Assembly (NCBI GenBank): GCA_014871385.1
Contig: CM026427.1
Span: 8,686,344-8,750,343 of the forward strand
Length of the DNA stretch: 64,000 nt
Source: Ceratodon purpureus
Lineage: Eukaryota > Streptophyta > Bryopsida > Pseudoditrichales > Ditrichaceae
Direction of reading: 5' to 3'
The notes beneath the pieces were generated by a model. That model saw only the letters and a list, made by a program, of their open reading frames with translations, had not been told where the DNA came from and ran no database searches. The position numbers and the translations under genes are program-made. Below, in pieces: positions 1-12,126 of this stretch; the stretch's first letter is position 1; the number at the start of each line of letters is the position of its first letter.

Positions 1-3000
1 TTACAGTAGCATGATTTGACATTTATTTTTGATTAAATTGGTGACCTCTATTGTCACCTCGATAGGATTATGATTTTTTAATAGATGATGAAGAAACCGA
101 TTCATGTCAAGCTTGTATTTAGCTGCAGGTTGTGAGTCTTAGATACGGAACAGTGAGTAAACTTTATCTCTAGATTAGGCAAGTGTATGTTTTTAATCTA
201 CATTGGCTCAAGAGTGAATTCTTTGAGTGCACTCCTTTCTTGGCATGAATTGTTGTACATGTTCTGTGTAGGTCTGTGGTAGGTGAATCAGAAGTGGTTG
301 GCATTCTGTTTTTCTTTCGATTTCATTTTTTTCTTTTTTGATGTTGGTGATAAGGAGGAGGCAATGGGCAACAATCCAGTATCTCCAGCGTACCTTGATG
401 GTGAAAAGAGACTTCTCATCTGTAATTATTGGCTAAAGCTGTTTTTTCGGAATTATCACAATAATGTAGTTTGTGGAAATCATACCCTCATCCTATTCTA
501 CAAATAAGCAAGCTCCGTCTGGAACAGAATCGAGAGCTGCAGGACGTTGGAAGACATGAGACCTGCCTATAAGTTATTCCCAAACAATTTCATCGAGGTT
601 GGCTCCTATTGGACGGCCTTCAGCCCAGTTCAACTGCAAGTTCGCCTAATTCTGAATTTCGTACAAAGTATACACCCATGGTTTCTCCGTTCGCACTGGT
701 TACACCACCATTTGTGTGTTTTGCCGTGTTCTTAGTGGTTTTACGCTTTGTGTCAGCATTTTCAAGCTCAGTGAGTCCTTCCTTCCATGCATAAGTAGAC
801 TGAGCATCAGATATCTGAAAAAAGGTAGAGTTTAATTTTTGAAGAATTTTTTGAATCTGAGTATTGTCTATTCTGCAGATGAGAGGGAATGTCCCCGAAA
901 TGGACGAGGCTTTTTATTCCAACGCTGCAATTACTGCTCACAAAATAAAATGATTATATGCTGCACAATTATGAAGTGCATATATTCACTTCAGCTTCTG
1001 ATATTTGGAAGAGCATTCAAGTTGAACAAATAATTTCAAAAGTATTTGTTCAATAGAGCTTGGACGGGGAGTGGAATACATATACTTAAGGAAATTTTAG
1101 TGGCCTAGAGGTCAAGAAAATGTTGTGAATGCGTGATGGATGAGCTTTGGTTCTACTCTACAAGGATTGCATTTTGCAATCATAAAGAATCTTCTTCACA
1201 GCTCAATCATGGAGGCTGTTCATTTTTGCAGCTTCTAAGTGAAAGGCAAGTTCAAAGATTCATTCACAAAAAGTGTTTCTTTATTACTTTGACACGCAAC
1301 TCACTTGATCGTGCAACATGACTTGCCGTGTCAGAGGACCCATTTATTTCCTCAGAGCGATTTAGTTTACTAGTCACTCCAGAACAAGGCGTTACGAAGA
1401 GATTGTGGACTCAAAAGCATCAACCTGGAACAACGTTCCAAAGACAAATCGGGCCACCGCAACTCTTGAAATCATCACAATCAGAGAGCGTTTCTCATGA
1501 ATCTTCTCCGGTTTCCACAATTTTGTACATTAGCCCGGCCATGAACATGTACAGCACGACAAATTTGACAATTAGCGTCTAAAAATTTGCAGGCAAGTTT
1601 AACTGACAAGTAGCAGGTCAGTCACAGCTTCTGAATTCAAACGAGGTTACTGCCAGTACCTCAACAATTTATGAAGAGCCTTGTGAAAACTTCTCCCGGT
1701 GTATCAAGAACATATAATGACCATTTGCTATTAGCTTAAAGAATCAAGCTCACAGGATGGTGACATATTTGACGTTCTAATCAACAGCGAAAGACTACAG
1801 GACGGTGATTAGTAGTTGAAATTACCAACTTGAAATTCATCTTGATGGCAGCTGCCATCTGAAGGTCCTTCGGCAGCGGAGTGCTCAGTGAATTGACCTC
1901 GTCTTTGAGCTAGAGTTGCAACAATAATGTCTTGTAACAGACACTGAGCAAGGCGACACCAATCCAGAGAATTTTGGAGCTTCATCTTAATGGCAGCTGC
2001 ATTCTGACATGATAGAACTAGTTTCCCCTGTGATTTCCAGTCCTGAGGCATTGTCAGGAAAGAGAGCGAGGAGCATATTGTCCAAAATGTCGTCCTGGTG
2101 GAGGATGGCTGTGCTTACCATCGCTTCCACCCTTTCGGCACACTCGATTGCCGCTGAAAATCTTGACATGTTCATGCTTGCAATGGTTAAAATGGCCTGC
2201 AGCAGCAAAGCTGATAAAATCCATTTTGAGATGGAAAATCGAGTTGAAGGTCTCTGCTTTCACCCGACCTTTCACAGGGTAGCTTTCACATTGCATACCA
2301 AGGCAGCGTAAGTACACTAGTGCTTAAAAGCATCAGGTGTTGTAAGAAACATAACCCTGAAGCAATATTAGACGGAGCTCCTTGCTCAAATTGATATACT
2401 GATAATGCACAAAAAATTCTGAATTTGACACAATTGAATCTCGCCTTCCATAAACTTCAAATTAGTGTTCAGTGAGTAATATCATCAAGATGCTACGTCA
2501 CTGATAATTTTATTAAATACTTTCGGAAATCCACGTTGACATATTGTGGCGGTAATTGGCTGTCAATAAACAATGCTATTCATCATGTATAACTATCTGG
2601 ATAGTGGATTTGGCCATCATGCTAGTCTTTCGCATTAGTACTGAGCTGTGCCGCTGGCACTTCTCTGTGCATGATTTGATTTGCATCAGACCCCGGTGGG
2701 GCGACTTTGGTCATCACGCTGGCCTCTCACAGATATCCGGGCCAGTTCGAACCTGGAATCAGACATTTCTTTTCTGTTTTGCTGTTGTTACACGGAGATT
2801 TTTGGATTTTTTTCCATCATTGTAAAATTTATAAATGTATGGAAAATCTTTGTTTCCAAACACCATTCAAAAAGAAACCATGCAAGGGAATTTGACAGAA
2901 ATGGAATTTATGTGATATCTTTTTGTTGTAGAACAATGAAGTCGGCTTGAACAATATTTTTTAGAAATCACCATAGGTCAACTAGTTTATGGTGTTATGA

Positions 3001-5100
3001 GCTTAGTTGAGGCACTGTAAACAGACAATTAACCATGAAGCAATCAATCCTGAGTCACGTCTAGAGCCAATTGAATGGAGTATTTTTGCACATATGTGAA
3101 CTTGTGGGCATGCTCTTCTGAAGACTAGTGCGTGAAACCACTCTGTAGTGGCGTGTACCCAAATGATACTGGGCAGAAAAGTTGAGCACTCGTGGGCATG
3201 TACTGAGGTAGTTCAGCATCATTTGCTAAGGACTTGATCTTACATGTTCTAGTGTACCTCCAGGTCCTTTCGACAGCCGTCCAGAGATAGTTCACTTCAA
3301 AAGCACACGATCAGTAGCATGTTTTCTGCCCAACTTCTATTTCCTTGGTTCAGTACATGAGCATGACCAATTAAAAAGCATGTCAAAGACTGGAGATGAG
3401 TCTTCTTAGTGACATAGTCTTCTTGGTCTTCGTGGTATCAAGCTTTCTGCATGTAACATGCAGTCTGTCTGTTTGAGAGTACAGTTGAAATAAGATACCT
3501 CCACGGTTCCACCCCCAAATATCTGATGTTAATGCAATTAATATATATAAAAGGTCAAGATAACGCTCTTGACTGTGTGTCATCCACCTGCGCCACTTGA
3601 CACTTGTACTCTTGCACGACCTTCGCTTGCTTTTGTTCTCGGATCTCTGCACTTATCGAGTAGTATGTTGCTGCCCTTATATATTCTTAGGGGTACTCGT
3701 AGAAGACTACAACATACAGTCATACTTGACAGAAGTTGTGTGCTGTTTAATGATCTGTGCCGAGCTGTTGGAGGATAGAAGAGTAGATAAGCTTGAATGC
3801 AGATTACGTAAGCCCTTTCTAGCCTGGATCATCTTGTAGTTGTCTGCAGTTAGATCAGATTGCCCTGCCGCACATAAGCCACCGAGTCTGCTCGTTGCTC
3901 TGCACAATTGCAATTTGCGTTGGCGTTTCAGATTGCGTTCCTCCTTGCGTGTGCTTCTTTGGAGAGCCTCATTTCACTGCACGGTTGCTGGTTTCTGCCC
4001 TGCACTGCTCCAGAGGTATTGCTCCTAATTCCTCTTGTTAATTCTTTTCTACTTCAACTAACTCTGTCTAGACGTACAGGTAGACTAAACTAAACTGGGC
4101 AGTCGGTAGCAACCCACATGGTCATATGGTATGGCACGTTGGTGGGTTTTGAATGTTGAGAGGCTGCCAGTTCCAACTTTGGTTGAAGAAACTGCGGAAT
4201 TTTCTTTCTGAGGGTGTACTGAGTTCCATTCTTTAAAGAAATGGCTGATTCTTGTTTGTTTTCTTTTGGATTTCAAATCACTGCCTCTCTGACAAGCCTT
4301 TGCTTTTGATATCTTGTTTTCCTTATTCAGTCCATAGCATAGAAACTGGGTTGGAAACATTGTCTCGTGGGCCGTGGCGCTAGAGTGAGCCATGGTCTTC
4401 CCCTTCGTTCCCTGCGGATTTCAAGGTCTTTGTCTATTTAGTTTCCAGGCGTCCTAGAGTGTTAAAACGTCAAGCTAATGTACTCGGCAGCGTGAGCAGT
4501 AGTGTTTCTCTGAGATAATTTCCTCCAATCCTCGTACGCATTCGTAGGATGAATTAGCATGTAACGATTACATTCTTTCCAGTCTTCTTCCAGACCGATG
4601 GGGTCTTGTTGTGCTTTGCTGGCTGGCTGTATCATTATTTTTTTTCAAATTATTCTTTGGCGCAAATGAAAGAAAATCCATTGCGAAGAGAACAAGTACA
4701 CACCCTCATCGGACAAAATCCATGTATCATTATCTTTCGCCCTTTTCGTGAGCTCTATGTTCTCCTTTTAATGGCCGGTCTGGGTCTCGAGGAAAACTTC
4801 CTTTGAAAGTCTGTTTTATGTGTAGTTTGCTTGTGTGTTGACAGTTTTCTCGCATTGCATGATCAGTTGAAGCCGTGAGTGGGGCTCGCAAGGTGACTGG
4901 AGCTGTGAGTGGAGGCGTGTGTTTCCTGGCCGGATCATCAAACCAGGTATCAATCTAGTTATGGTCAGACAGTGTGCGTTAAATGGCTCATTTACATTGA
5001 TTTGTTGCTCTGTTGGGCTAGATGTTTACTTCATCGTGTTTGGGACATTTTTGGATCGGTTTTTATTTGTGAGTATGGCTGGAGAAGGGGAATGCTTTTT
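1..5100. other. Gene-poor region, no recognised gene
   Basis: No open frame here matches a family I recognise and no convincing exon chain can be built. Frames of 60-100 codons exist on both strands but overlap one another and lack coding character. The only structured part is 1.83-2.32 kb, described separately. The last few hundred bases (about 4.9-5.18 kb) probably hold the 5' leader of the permease gene that starts at 5188, because a TTGTTGTAG acceptor-like site stands just before its ATG. Confidence 0.5.
1809..2317 (-). pseudogene. Decayed coding-like block, related to a copy near 45.9 kb
   Basis: Overlapping minus-strand frames of 73-87 codons occur here (for example a frame starting at 2208 with MSRFSAAIECAERVEAM). 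No frame is long enough to be a whole gene. The stretch around 2115-2175 aligns with 45,875-45,940 over about 60 bases with a few indels, including a shared 15-base core CTGAAAATCTTGACA. On the minus strand both copies begin with a similar reading (MSRFSA). Within the block, a 27-base unit at 1837-1863 recurs with a few mismatches at 1981-2007. I do not recognise the protein. It could be an old repeat or relics of a gene family. Confidence 0.3.
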
Positions 5101-5187
5101 ATTTTGCAGTAATTTGTGGATTGTGAGTGCTTTTACAGAGAGGATTTTTTAAGCAAACCTAATTTATGTTTCATTGTTGTAGTCACT

Positions 5188-6444
5188 ATGGCAGGTGGAG
5201 CACCGATTGGAAATGTTTCAACTAGTGCTATTCCTACAGGGAGGAAGGCTTTTATACCACTGGTATTGGTGACAATCCTCTTCTTTTTATGGGGATTTGC
5301 TTATGGATTATTGGATGTGCTGAATAAGCATTTTCAAACCGTCCTTGGTTTGTCCAAGTTGAAATCTACTGGACTTCAAGTGGCCTACTTTGGAGCGTAT
5401 ATTGTCTTTCCACCCATTGGTACACGGATCGTGCAACGTTTTGGATATAAGGTCTCAATTCTAGTTGGACTTATTCTTTATATCATTGGAGCTGTTCTAT
5501 TCTGGCCATGTGCTCAGTTCGAGACTTTTGGAGGATTTGTAGCTGCAACATTTGTTATTGCTTGCGGATTATCAAATCTGGAGGTGGCGGCAAACACTTA
5601 TGTGACAGTTTTGGGAAGTCCAAAAACCGCCTCGTTCAGATTGAACTTTTCTCAATCTTTCAATGGTTTGGGCAGCTTTGCAGGGCCTTTGATTGCATCA
5701 AAATATTTTTTTAGTTCTGGAAACTCGGGCAATTTGACATCGGTCAAATATATTTATTTGGGAATCGCTTGCGGAGTCTTTCTCGTGGCAATTGGATTTT
5801 TCTTTGCGAAGCTACCAGAGATTACAGATGAAATGATGGCAGAGGATTCCAATCTTCCAACAAAACCACTTTTGAAGCAAAAACATTTTATCGGTGGAGT
5901 ATTGGCTCAATGGTTATATGTTGCTTCACAAGTTACGGTGGCAACTTTCTTCATCAACTTGGCTAATGAAGATGGTATTCATACTGATTCAAAAGCTTCT
6001 CAACTATTGTCTTATTCTTTGATTCTTTTTACAGTTGGACGTTTCTTCTCAACATTTTTGATGAGGTTTTTCCAAGCAAGGTACATATTAGGAGTTTACG
6101 CAATTGTTTGTACTATACTCTGTGCTCTTTCTGTTGGACTTCATGGACTCTCTGGTATCATATGTATTATGGTGCTATTTTTCTTTGAATCATGTATGTA
6201 TCCAACAATTTTCACATTAGCTTTACAAGATTTAGGAGGGAATAGCAAGAGAGGAGGAGGTTTTGTAGTGATGGGTGTTGGCGGTGGTGCTATTTTTCCT
6301 CCAATTGAAGGTGCTATTGCAGATAAAACAAGTACTAGAATAGGTCAAATTGTTCCTACAGTAGGATATGCTTATCTCATCATATATGCTTTTTTCTTAG
6401 CAAAAGCACCAATTCCATCAACCGACGACCTTGAATCTAAGTGA
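5188..6444 (+). CDS. FucP-type MFS sugar permease, intronless
   Basis: A single uninterrupted frame encodes 418 residues from the ATG at 5188. The frame stays open 24 codons further upstream, but that part lacks family similarity and contains an acceptor-like TTGTTGTAG, so I chose the internal start. The protein has about twelve hydrophobic segments and the marks of the fucose/H+ symporter family. These are WGFAYGLLDVLNKHF in helix 1 (Asp43, where FucP has proton-coupling Asp46), LEVAANTY (Glu132, where FucP has Glu135), and LGSPKTASFRLNFSQSFNGLGSF, which corresponds to the FucP motif GPESSGHFRLNLAQTFNSFG. The likely role is proton-coupled uptake of fucose or a related sugar across the plasma membrane. 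It has no introns, unlike almost every other host gene here, and its style recalls fungal FucP homologues, so transfer from a fungus is possible but not shown. The exact substrate cannot be read from sequence. Confidence 0.85.
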   Translation: MAGGAPIGNVSTSAIPTGRKAFIPLVLVTILFFLWGFAYGLLDVLNKHFQTVLGLSKLKSTGLQVAYFGAYIVFPPIGTRIVQRFGYKVSILVGLILYIIGAVLFWPCAQFETFGGFVAATFVIACGLSNLEVAANTYVTVLGSPKTASFRLNFSQSFNGLGSFAGPLIASKYFFSSGNSGNLTSVKYIYLGIACGVFLVAIGFFFAKLPEITDEMMAEDSNLPTKPLLKQKHFIGGVLAQWLYVASQVTVATFFINLANEDGIHTDSKASQLLSYSLILFTVGRFFSTFLMRFFQARYILGVYAIVCTILCALSVGLHGLSGIICIMVLFFFESCMYPTIFTLALQDLGGNSKRGGGFVVMGVGGGAIFPPIEGAIADKTSTRIGQIVPTVGYAYLIIYAFFLAKAPIPSTDDLESK

Positions 6445-7261
6445 TTTAGACTTCAAGATTTAGATTTTTTTGAGATTTTGAAAACATTTTGTATTATGTA
6501 ATATATGATTTTCAATATACATTGTTTTTGGTTTCAATTTTCATATAAAAGTAAGATTTTAGAGTTTTTTTAGTGCTTTATATTAACTCCCAAGTGTATA
6601 TTAAAAAAGATGATATATTCAAGTTTAACTTAAATCAAAGTTAGCTCTTTGAATTCTAGGCTCTTTTATGCCAAAACTTGACATTTTACACATGGATTAT
6701 GAAACGTACACTAACGGCCTACAACTAATATGTAGTACTGTAGATGACCACTATGAATTATTTCTAAAAAGAATAGAGACATTTCAAAAGTCAATACCCA
6801 TATTGAGGATTGATTTATTAGAATGTTATCAAATAATAAAATAAAGCCAAATTTGAGGCTTTCAATGTATATTTTATTTCATTAAATAAATACATTTGTT
6901 GTAGTCATATAGAAATAACTATTAAACTATCTCATTACAGAATGTTTCCAGAAGTAATCAAATGGTGTAACAAGAAGTCTCACAATGAATAATATTTGAT
7001 ATATAATTAGTTGATTTTGGTCAACGGAATATCAGTTTTCTATTGCAGTATTAAGTTTGATAACATATCGGTAAAGAAGTGAACAATTTCTAGACTCAGG
7101 TTCGGCAATAGGAATGTAACTCAAACTGAGATTGTACAAGCATTGTATAAGACAATGTACTTAAATTTGATAAGTTAGCGACTGAAAGAACAGGAATATC
7201 CCTTGGTTTTCTGGTAGTTAGTTCTTTTGTCTACCTTAAACTTGATCTTTCCATGGAATTT

Positions 7262-7385
7262 AAACATTCAAAGTGAGAGAGCAATTACATGGAAAGTCTC
7301 ATTTCCATTATCCTATCCACTAATTATATATCATTCTAAATGATTCTACTCACTACTTTAGTTGTACTTCTCACTTTGAATGTTT
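7262..7385. repeat. 17-bp perfect inverted repeat, MITE-like
   Basis: AAACATTCAAAGTGAGA at 7262-7278 is the exact reverse complement of 7369-7385, enclosing 90 AT-rich bases. The unit lies between the permease gene and the truncated copy of its 3' end. No clear target-site duplication is seen, so it may be a small decayed inverted-repeat element or a hairpin. Confidence 0.5.
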
Positions 7386-7580
7386 CAGTAATTATATTAT
7401 AGTTTCTGTTCTAGCTTTGGCATGTATATTTTTTTTTATTTTCTATTTCTTCTTGATACAAGAAAGAAATTTTGTAAGAAAGGAATTTTTATATTGTTTT
7501 TGAATCAACTTGTTTGAAGTTTATAAAAGTCGTTAACATTAAACTAATGACAACGTGCTCAACGACACGGGTCGCACTAG

Positions 7581-7848
7581 TTGTTGCTACAGTAGGATAT
7601 GCTTATCTCATCATATATGCTTTTTCTTAGCAAAAGCACCAATTCCATCAACTGACGACCTTGAATCTAAGAGATTCAGACTTCAAGATTTAGACCTTTT
7701 TGAGATTTTGAAAACATTTTGTATTATGTAATATATATGATTTTCAATATACATTGTTTTTGGTTTCAAATTTGATATTAAAGTAGGCTTTTAGAGTTTT
7801 TTTAGTGTATATCAAAAAAGATAATATATTCAAACTTAACTTAAAACT
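7581..7848 (+). pseudogene. Truncated duplicate of the permease 3' end
   Basis: About 270 bases repeat 6350-6637, which covers the last roughly 30 codons plus 3' UTR of the permease gene, in the same orientation and with high identity. The copy has lost one T in the run before CTTAGCAAAAG, which shifts the frame. The stop codon region reads AAGAGATTC instead of AAGTGATTT. A 15-base stretch of the UTR is absent from the copy or was gained by the gene. Only the terminal part is present, so the copy is non-functional. It marks a local duplication or insertion about 1.2 kb long. Confidence 0.85.
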
Positions 7849-9496
7849 ATTGAATATATAACATCTTGAATAAATGTTATTGATTGTTATTAAAAAACAT
7901 GTTGTGTAAATTCTTTAAAAAATAAAATTTGTGATCAAGAGAAATTCATATTGTTGGATTTTTAGTTCTATCTTTAATTACATAGATTTGATACATATCA
8001 GTCTTTGATTTATTTTTTTATAATTTTAATCATTTGGATAAATCTGATCAAATTTCTTCACACCTGTTTGTTTGGAAATGAACATTGAGATATGGACTTA
8101 AAAATTAAACATCTTTAGCATTCAAGTAGTTCATTAAACATTTCAAATGACTGCACATGATTACATTAGAAACAATTAAAAATCAAATCTATTTTGATGC
8201 AAATAGAACATTCCTGTAATCCAACTCACTCCATCATGAGATAATTGACTAGCACCTCTGAAGCAGGTGCACAGAAATACCTGAAAGCTTGTGTACTATG
8301 GTCAGTGAAAACAAACAAGAACCATTTTATAATCGTAAAAGTTTGAGTATCATCTCAGACTGCAGGGATATATGTTATACAATTGCAAAGGTGGAGTGCG
8401 ATGTTACAAAAGACATGTACAAAGCTGCAATTTTTTGGGAATGATGAAATCAAGCGTTTAATGTGTGTATATCCACGGTTATAGGTCCTGTTCTATCATA
8501 CAGGTGTTGATGAAATAGGCCACAGCACCTCTCTTGTTCCAAAAAATAAGCCGGCAAAAAAGCTGCACTCAGCACAGAATACTGTACCTGGGAGTCTGGA
8601 GAAGAGCCTGAGAACAGAATGAAAATCTTTCTGGGAGACTAAATTCATTCTATCTCAAGGAATCATGGCCAGACTCCGGGAGCATCATTCCCATGAGGAG
8701 CACAAGTCATAACTTAAGGAGAGCTGATCTTTATTCACTTGTTGATTCTACAACCATGGAAAAGCTCAATGCTCTCCAACATACACTAGATGGCAACAAA
8801 ACTATCATATCAGAACTTCATCAGAACTCCATCAGAACTCCATCAGCACTCCGGTACGATATTTGGCCAGACCTGCCTTAATCAGGTAGTATTGGGAATT
8901 AGTTTCTATGGGAGCTGAATCAAAGAATTTGCCCCTACATGGCTCTTCCTGCAGACCCAAAGTTGGAGGAGATAATTTTTTTACAGGGAAGGGTGGATCA
9001 TGTGATGTAAATATGCCATTTACTGGACAGGTGGAGATGGAGACTAGAACCTACAAAACAGCAGATTTTTTGGAAATTTGAGTGTTGTTTTCGGAGTAAG
9101 AATCAAACCAGCAAACTCAGGTTTAGTTGAAATCTGTGTTGAGTTTTGTGAGTGAGGGTCAAGAATAGTGGATTGGAAGCAACCTTTGCTTCACTGGAAG
9201 CAATGTGCTTTTACTGTTTGCCGAGGTAGTCTTGTGATGTGTGTGCTTCAATGTTCTGCAGAAAATCTTTGGTGCCTGCACGGTGGAGGGAAGTGTCCGC
9301 TCGATGGCGTGTTTAGTTTCTATCATTCATTGCAAAGTTTCACGGCCGATGTTGTGGATCACTGTAGAACTTAGGTTTAGGTTTGGGAAGGGAAGAACAA
9401 ATGGGTTGGTTGAGGTGCCGTTCTGGGATTGCATTGCAACGGCATCGGTTTAGTGTCCAGAAAGCTGCAACGATTCGCTCACCTTGTGTCGTTTTC

Positions 9497-11356
9497 ATGG
9501 AAATCTACTTGCTTGTGTTGTTGCAGGTGAGCAGTTGCATCATTAGTATTGTGGAAGGATTGCCATTTCCAGCTCCGAATCTGGACAACTGCCTTGAGTT
9601 TGAAACATGCTGCACACCGATTCTCTCCATCGCCAAACCCACCGCACCCATAAAATTCAAATTCCAAACCTACCTGCCGAGGAGGATCCGCCCGGCTGCG
9701 CACCTCGTGGACGATGCCTACATCGCCAAGTACCAGCGAGCGGTGGAGCGGATGAAGGCACTGCCAGACACGGATGGCCGCTCCTTCACGAACCAGTGGA
9801 AGCTCCACTGCCTGTACTGCGACAACCATCTCTACTTCGAAAATGAAACCCACCCTTACCCGCTGGAGATTCACAAGAGCTGGCTCTTTTACCCATGGCA
9901 CCGCTTGTTCGTCTACTTCCACGAGCGCATCCTGGCGAGATTAATCGATGACGACACGTTCGCGCTCCCGTTCTGGAATTGGGACAACCAGTCCCCGGAG
10001 CTCCCCCAAGGCAACGTCGTGCCGAAGGTGTATGCGGAGAAGCGGAGCTTGTACGCGGATTGCATCAACACAACGTCGTCGCTCTACGACGAGACCCGGA
10101 ACCCATGCGCGCTGCTGCCCGAGGGAATGGTATCCTTCCAAAACCCCGAGTCATGCCCAGCCCGTGCGAACGCGTCGGAGGTTCGCGCCTCGAATGCGCA
10201 TGCCACATTTGTGCAAGTAGTTGGAGTCGGGGTCACGCCGCTGCTCTTCCACGGGGGGCCGTACCGTCTTGGCGACGAGGGCGGAGGCGGGTCGGGCGCA
10301 ATGGAGGTTGTCCCGCATGGGACCGTGCACCATTGGGTGAACCAGAAGAAGATGGTGAGCTACAGGGACTCTGCTGCGGATCCCATTTTCTTTGCCCACC
10401 ATGCGAATATGGATCGTCTGTGGGAGGTTTGGAAGACGCTGCCGGGAGGAATCCGGAAGGACGTCTCGGATCCGGACTACCTCAACACGGAGTTCACTTT
10501 CTACGACGAGAATGGCGGGCTCGTGACCGTGAGCGTGGCGCAAGCCCTTCAGCTCGATCTCCTTCGGTAAGCCTCACGCAAGCGTTCAAGGATTTTCTGT
10601 GTGCACTTTCCGGTTGAATCATATGTAGATGACGCTAAGGTAATGCCGATCATGTGATATCAATGTGAGACCTAATGCATAGTCGATCATTTCTCGTGAA
10701 ATGGAGAACCCTGTCGAGGCCCTTTGTGGACATCATGTCGATGAACTTCTGCACACTGCATGCACACCTACTACGGAATTTTAGCAATAAGAAGCATGAA
10801 ATCTCTTTGGTGCAGGTACAAGTATCAAGAGGTTGCGAATCCTTGGTTAGCCAACGGAGCGGCTCCGGGGAATTTTAATTCCGAGTGGAAGATGTGCAAC
10901 TCAGAAATCAATTCGCGGAGTCAGATAGCAGCATTGATAGCGAATACGAAGCCGTTGCAGGATCCTGTGAACTTCACCATGGGACCGTTAACCTTCAAAG
11001 TGGAGAGGAACCCGAATTGTTCGCCAGAGTATGGAGAGGAGATGCTGGAGGTGATAGCCGAGGTGGACAACAGAGAACCGTTTGCCATCACAGCTTACGC
11101 GTTCCATCCGGAAGCGTGGATAGGCGAGTCGTTTGGATGTGGGGAGTATTTGGGAAACATGGGGAGTGCCCCCCACCGGGGTATGTCGCCGACGCTGCGG
11201 CAGGGGGAGTTCGTCATGCGGATCGGAATTCGACGGCAGCTGGAGCTGATAGGCATGGAACATGAGGCGAGCCTTGTGGTGACTCTTACGGGATCTGCGG
11301 AGAACCTGAAAAGTATTCTAATCACTGGTGCTAGGGTCATTTATTCGAAGGAGTAG
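9497..11356 (+). CDS. PPO: Polyphenol oxidase (catechol oxidase/tyrosinase), secreted type
   Basis: Two exons, about 9497-10566 and 10816-11356, join in frame (CG|G) to give 536 residues. The enzyme is a type-3 copper protein that oxidises o-diphenols to quinones. Visible CuA ligands are in HCLYCDNH (with the thioether Cys) and in HKSWLFYPWHRLFVYFHERIL (written here only as family landmarks). CuB ligands are in HGTVHHWV and DPIFFAHHANMDRLWEVW. The C-terminal part carries the beta-rich DWL/KFDV-like region of plant enzymes. I start at the ATG at 9497 because it opens directly into a hydrophobic signal peptide (MEIYLLVLLQ, then CIISIVEG). An upstream in-frame ATG at 9383 would bury that signal. 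The protein is therefore probably sent to the secretory pathway, not the plastid thylakoid as in many angiosperms. The second exon begins after a TTGGTGCAG acceptor. Confidence 0.92.
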
Positions 11357-12126
11357 ACAGCGGTTCTTTGTACCAAAGACAAGTCAGCTTGCATCGTGAC
11401 CAAGTGTGATATTCAGATGGCCTCAAAAATCGTCGGAGGATAGGACAGAGATGTCAGTCTGGAAGGAATCACCAAAACCACGAAACATGTACAACAAGTT
11501 CCTCCATGTTCTAGAGTTAGTTTCGCTGTTGTGTACTGCTGCGTAGAAAAGAGAAGTGGATCGATTTAGACAGTTAGATACATTCTGTCGCAAGGTTCTA
11601 CAAAGTTCCAAAACCCAGAGGTGTTCCTCAGCGTTTTAGTTATTCCCGATGTCAGAGAAGGGAGGAATACAGAGTGGCGAAACTACAAACAAACATGTAC
11701 AACAGTTACACTACGTGAGAGATTCAATCGCAGAACACGTTACTTTAGCATTGAAGGTTGGTGAAGTGGCAGCTTCTAGGGCATACCTTATATTCAGCTT
11801 CACTTTGAAGGAGCAGTGATGTTCACAAGTTACTGGCAGATGTGTAGGGATTGGAAGTGCCGAATAGGAATCGTGCATTTTGAGGGATGCCGCATTGGGC
11901 TGAGCTCAAATGATATTGTGTATTTTACTTGTGAAAACTCCCAATTTCATGGAACTTTAGTTGTATTTCAATGGAGAATCAAATGAGTCTTTTCAAACAG
12001 ATACTACAAGAGAACAGCTTCACATAGAATTTCTAGTACATGTATACATCAAACGATTGTAACAACTTAACTCAAGTAATCATCAAGAATAAACATCGGC
12101 TATGGACACAAGCAAGCAAATCAGTG
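11357..12126. other. Convergent intergenic spacer
   Basis: This is the 3' flank shared by polyphenol oxidase (+) and the BAHD gene (-). Nothing beyond likely 3' UTRs is seen. Confidence 0.5.

Larger units (their letters stand above)
6445..9496. other. AT-rich intergenic DNA between permease and polyphenol oxidase
   Basis: No gene is recognised. The segment is very AT-rich to about 8.2 kb. It holds a partial copy of the permease 3' end (about 7581-7848) and a 17-bp inverted repeat (7262-7385). A frame of 62 codons at 8693-8881 has no recognisable similarity. The final 400 bases are probably promoter and leader of the polyphenol oxidase gene. Confidence 0.5.

Noticed and set aside
2680-2765. 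tRNA-like T-arm (CCAGTTCGAACCTGG)
   Set aside because: The T-loop-like word is present, but no matching 5' acceptor strand, D-arm or anticodon stem can be found at the required distances.
9479-10617. Long alternative frames over the polyphenol oxidase exon (147, 130 and 212 codons)
   Set aside because: They arise from the GC-rich coding exon read in other frames. Only the frame with the copper-binding motifs has a family match.
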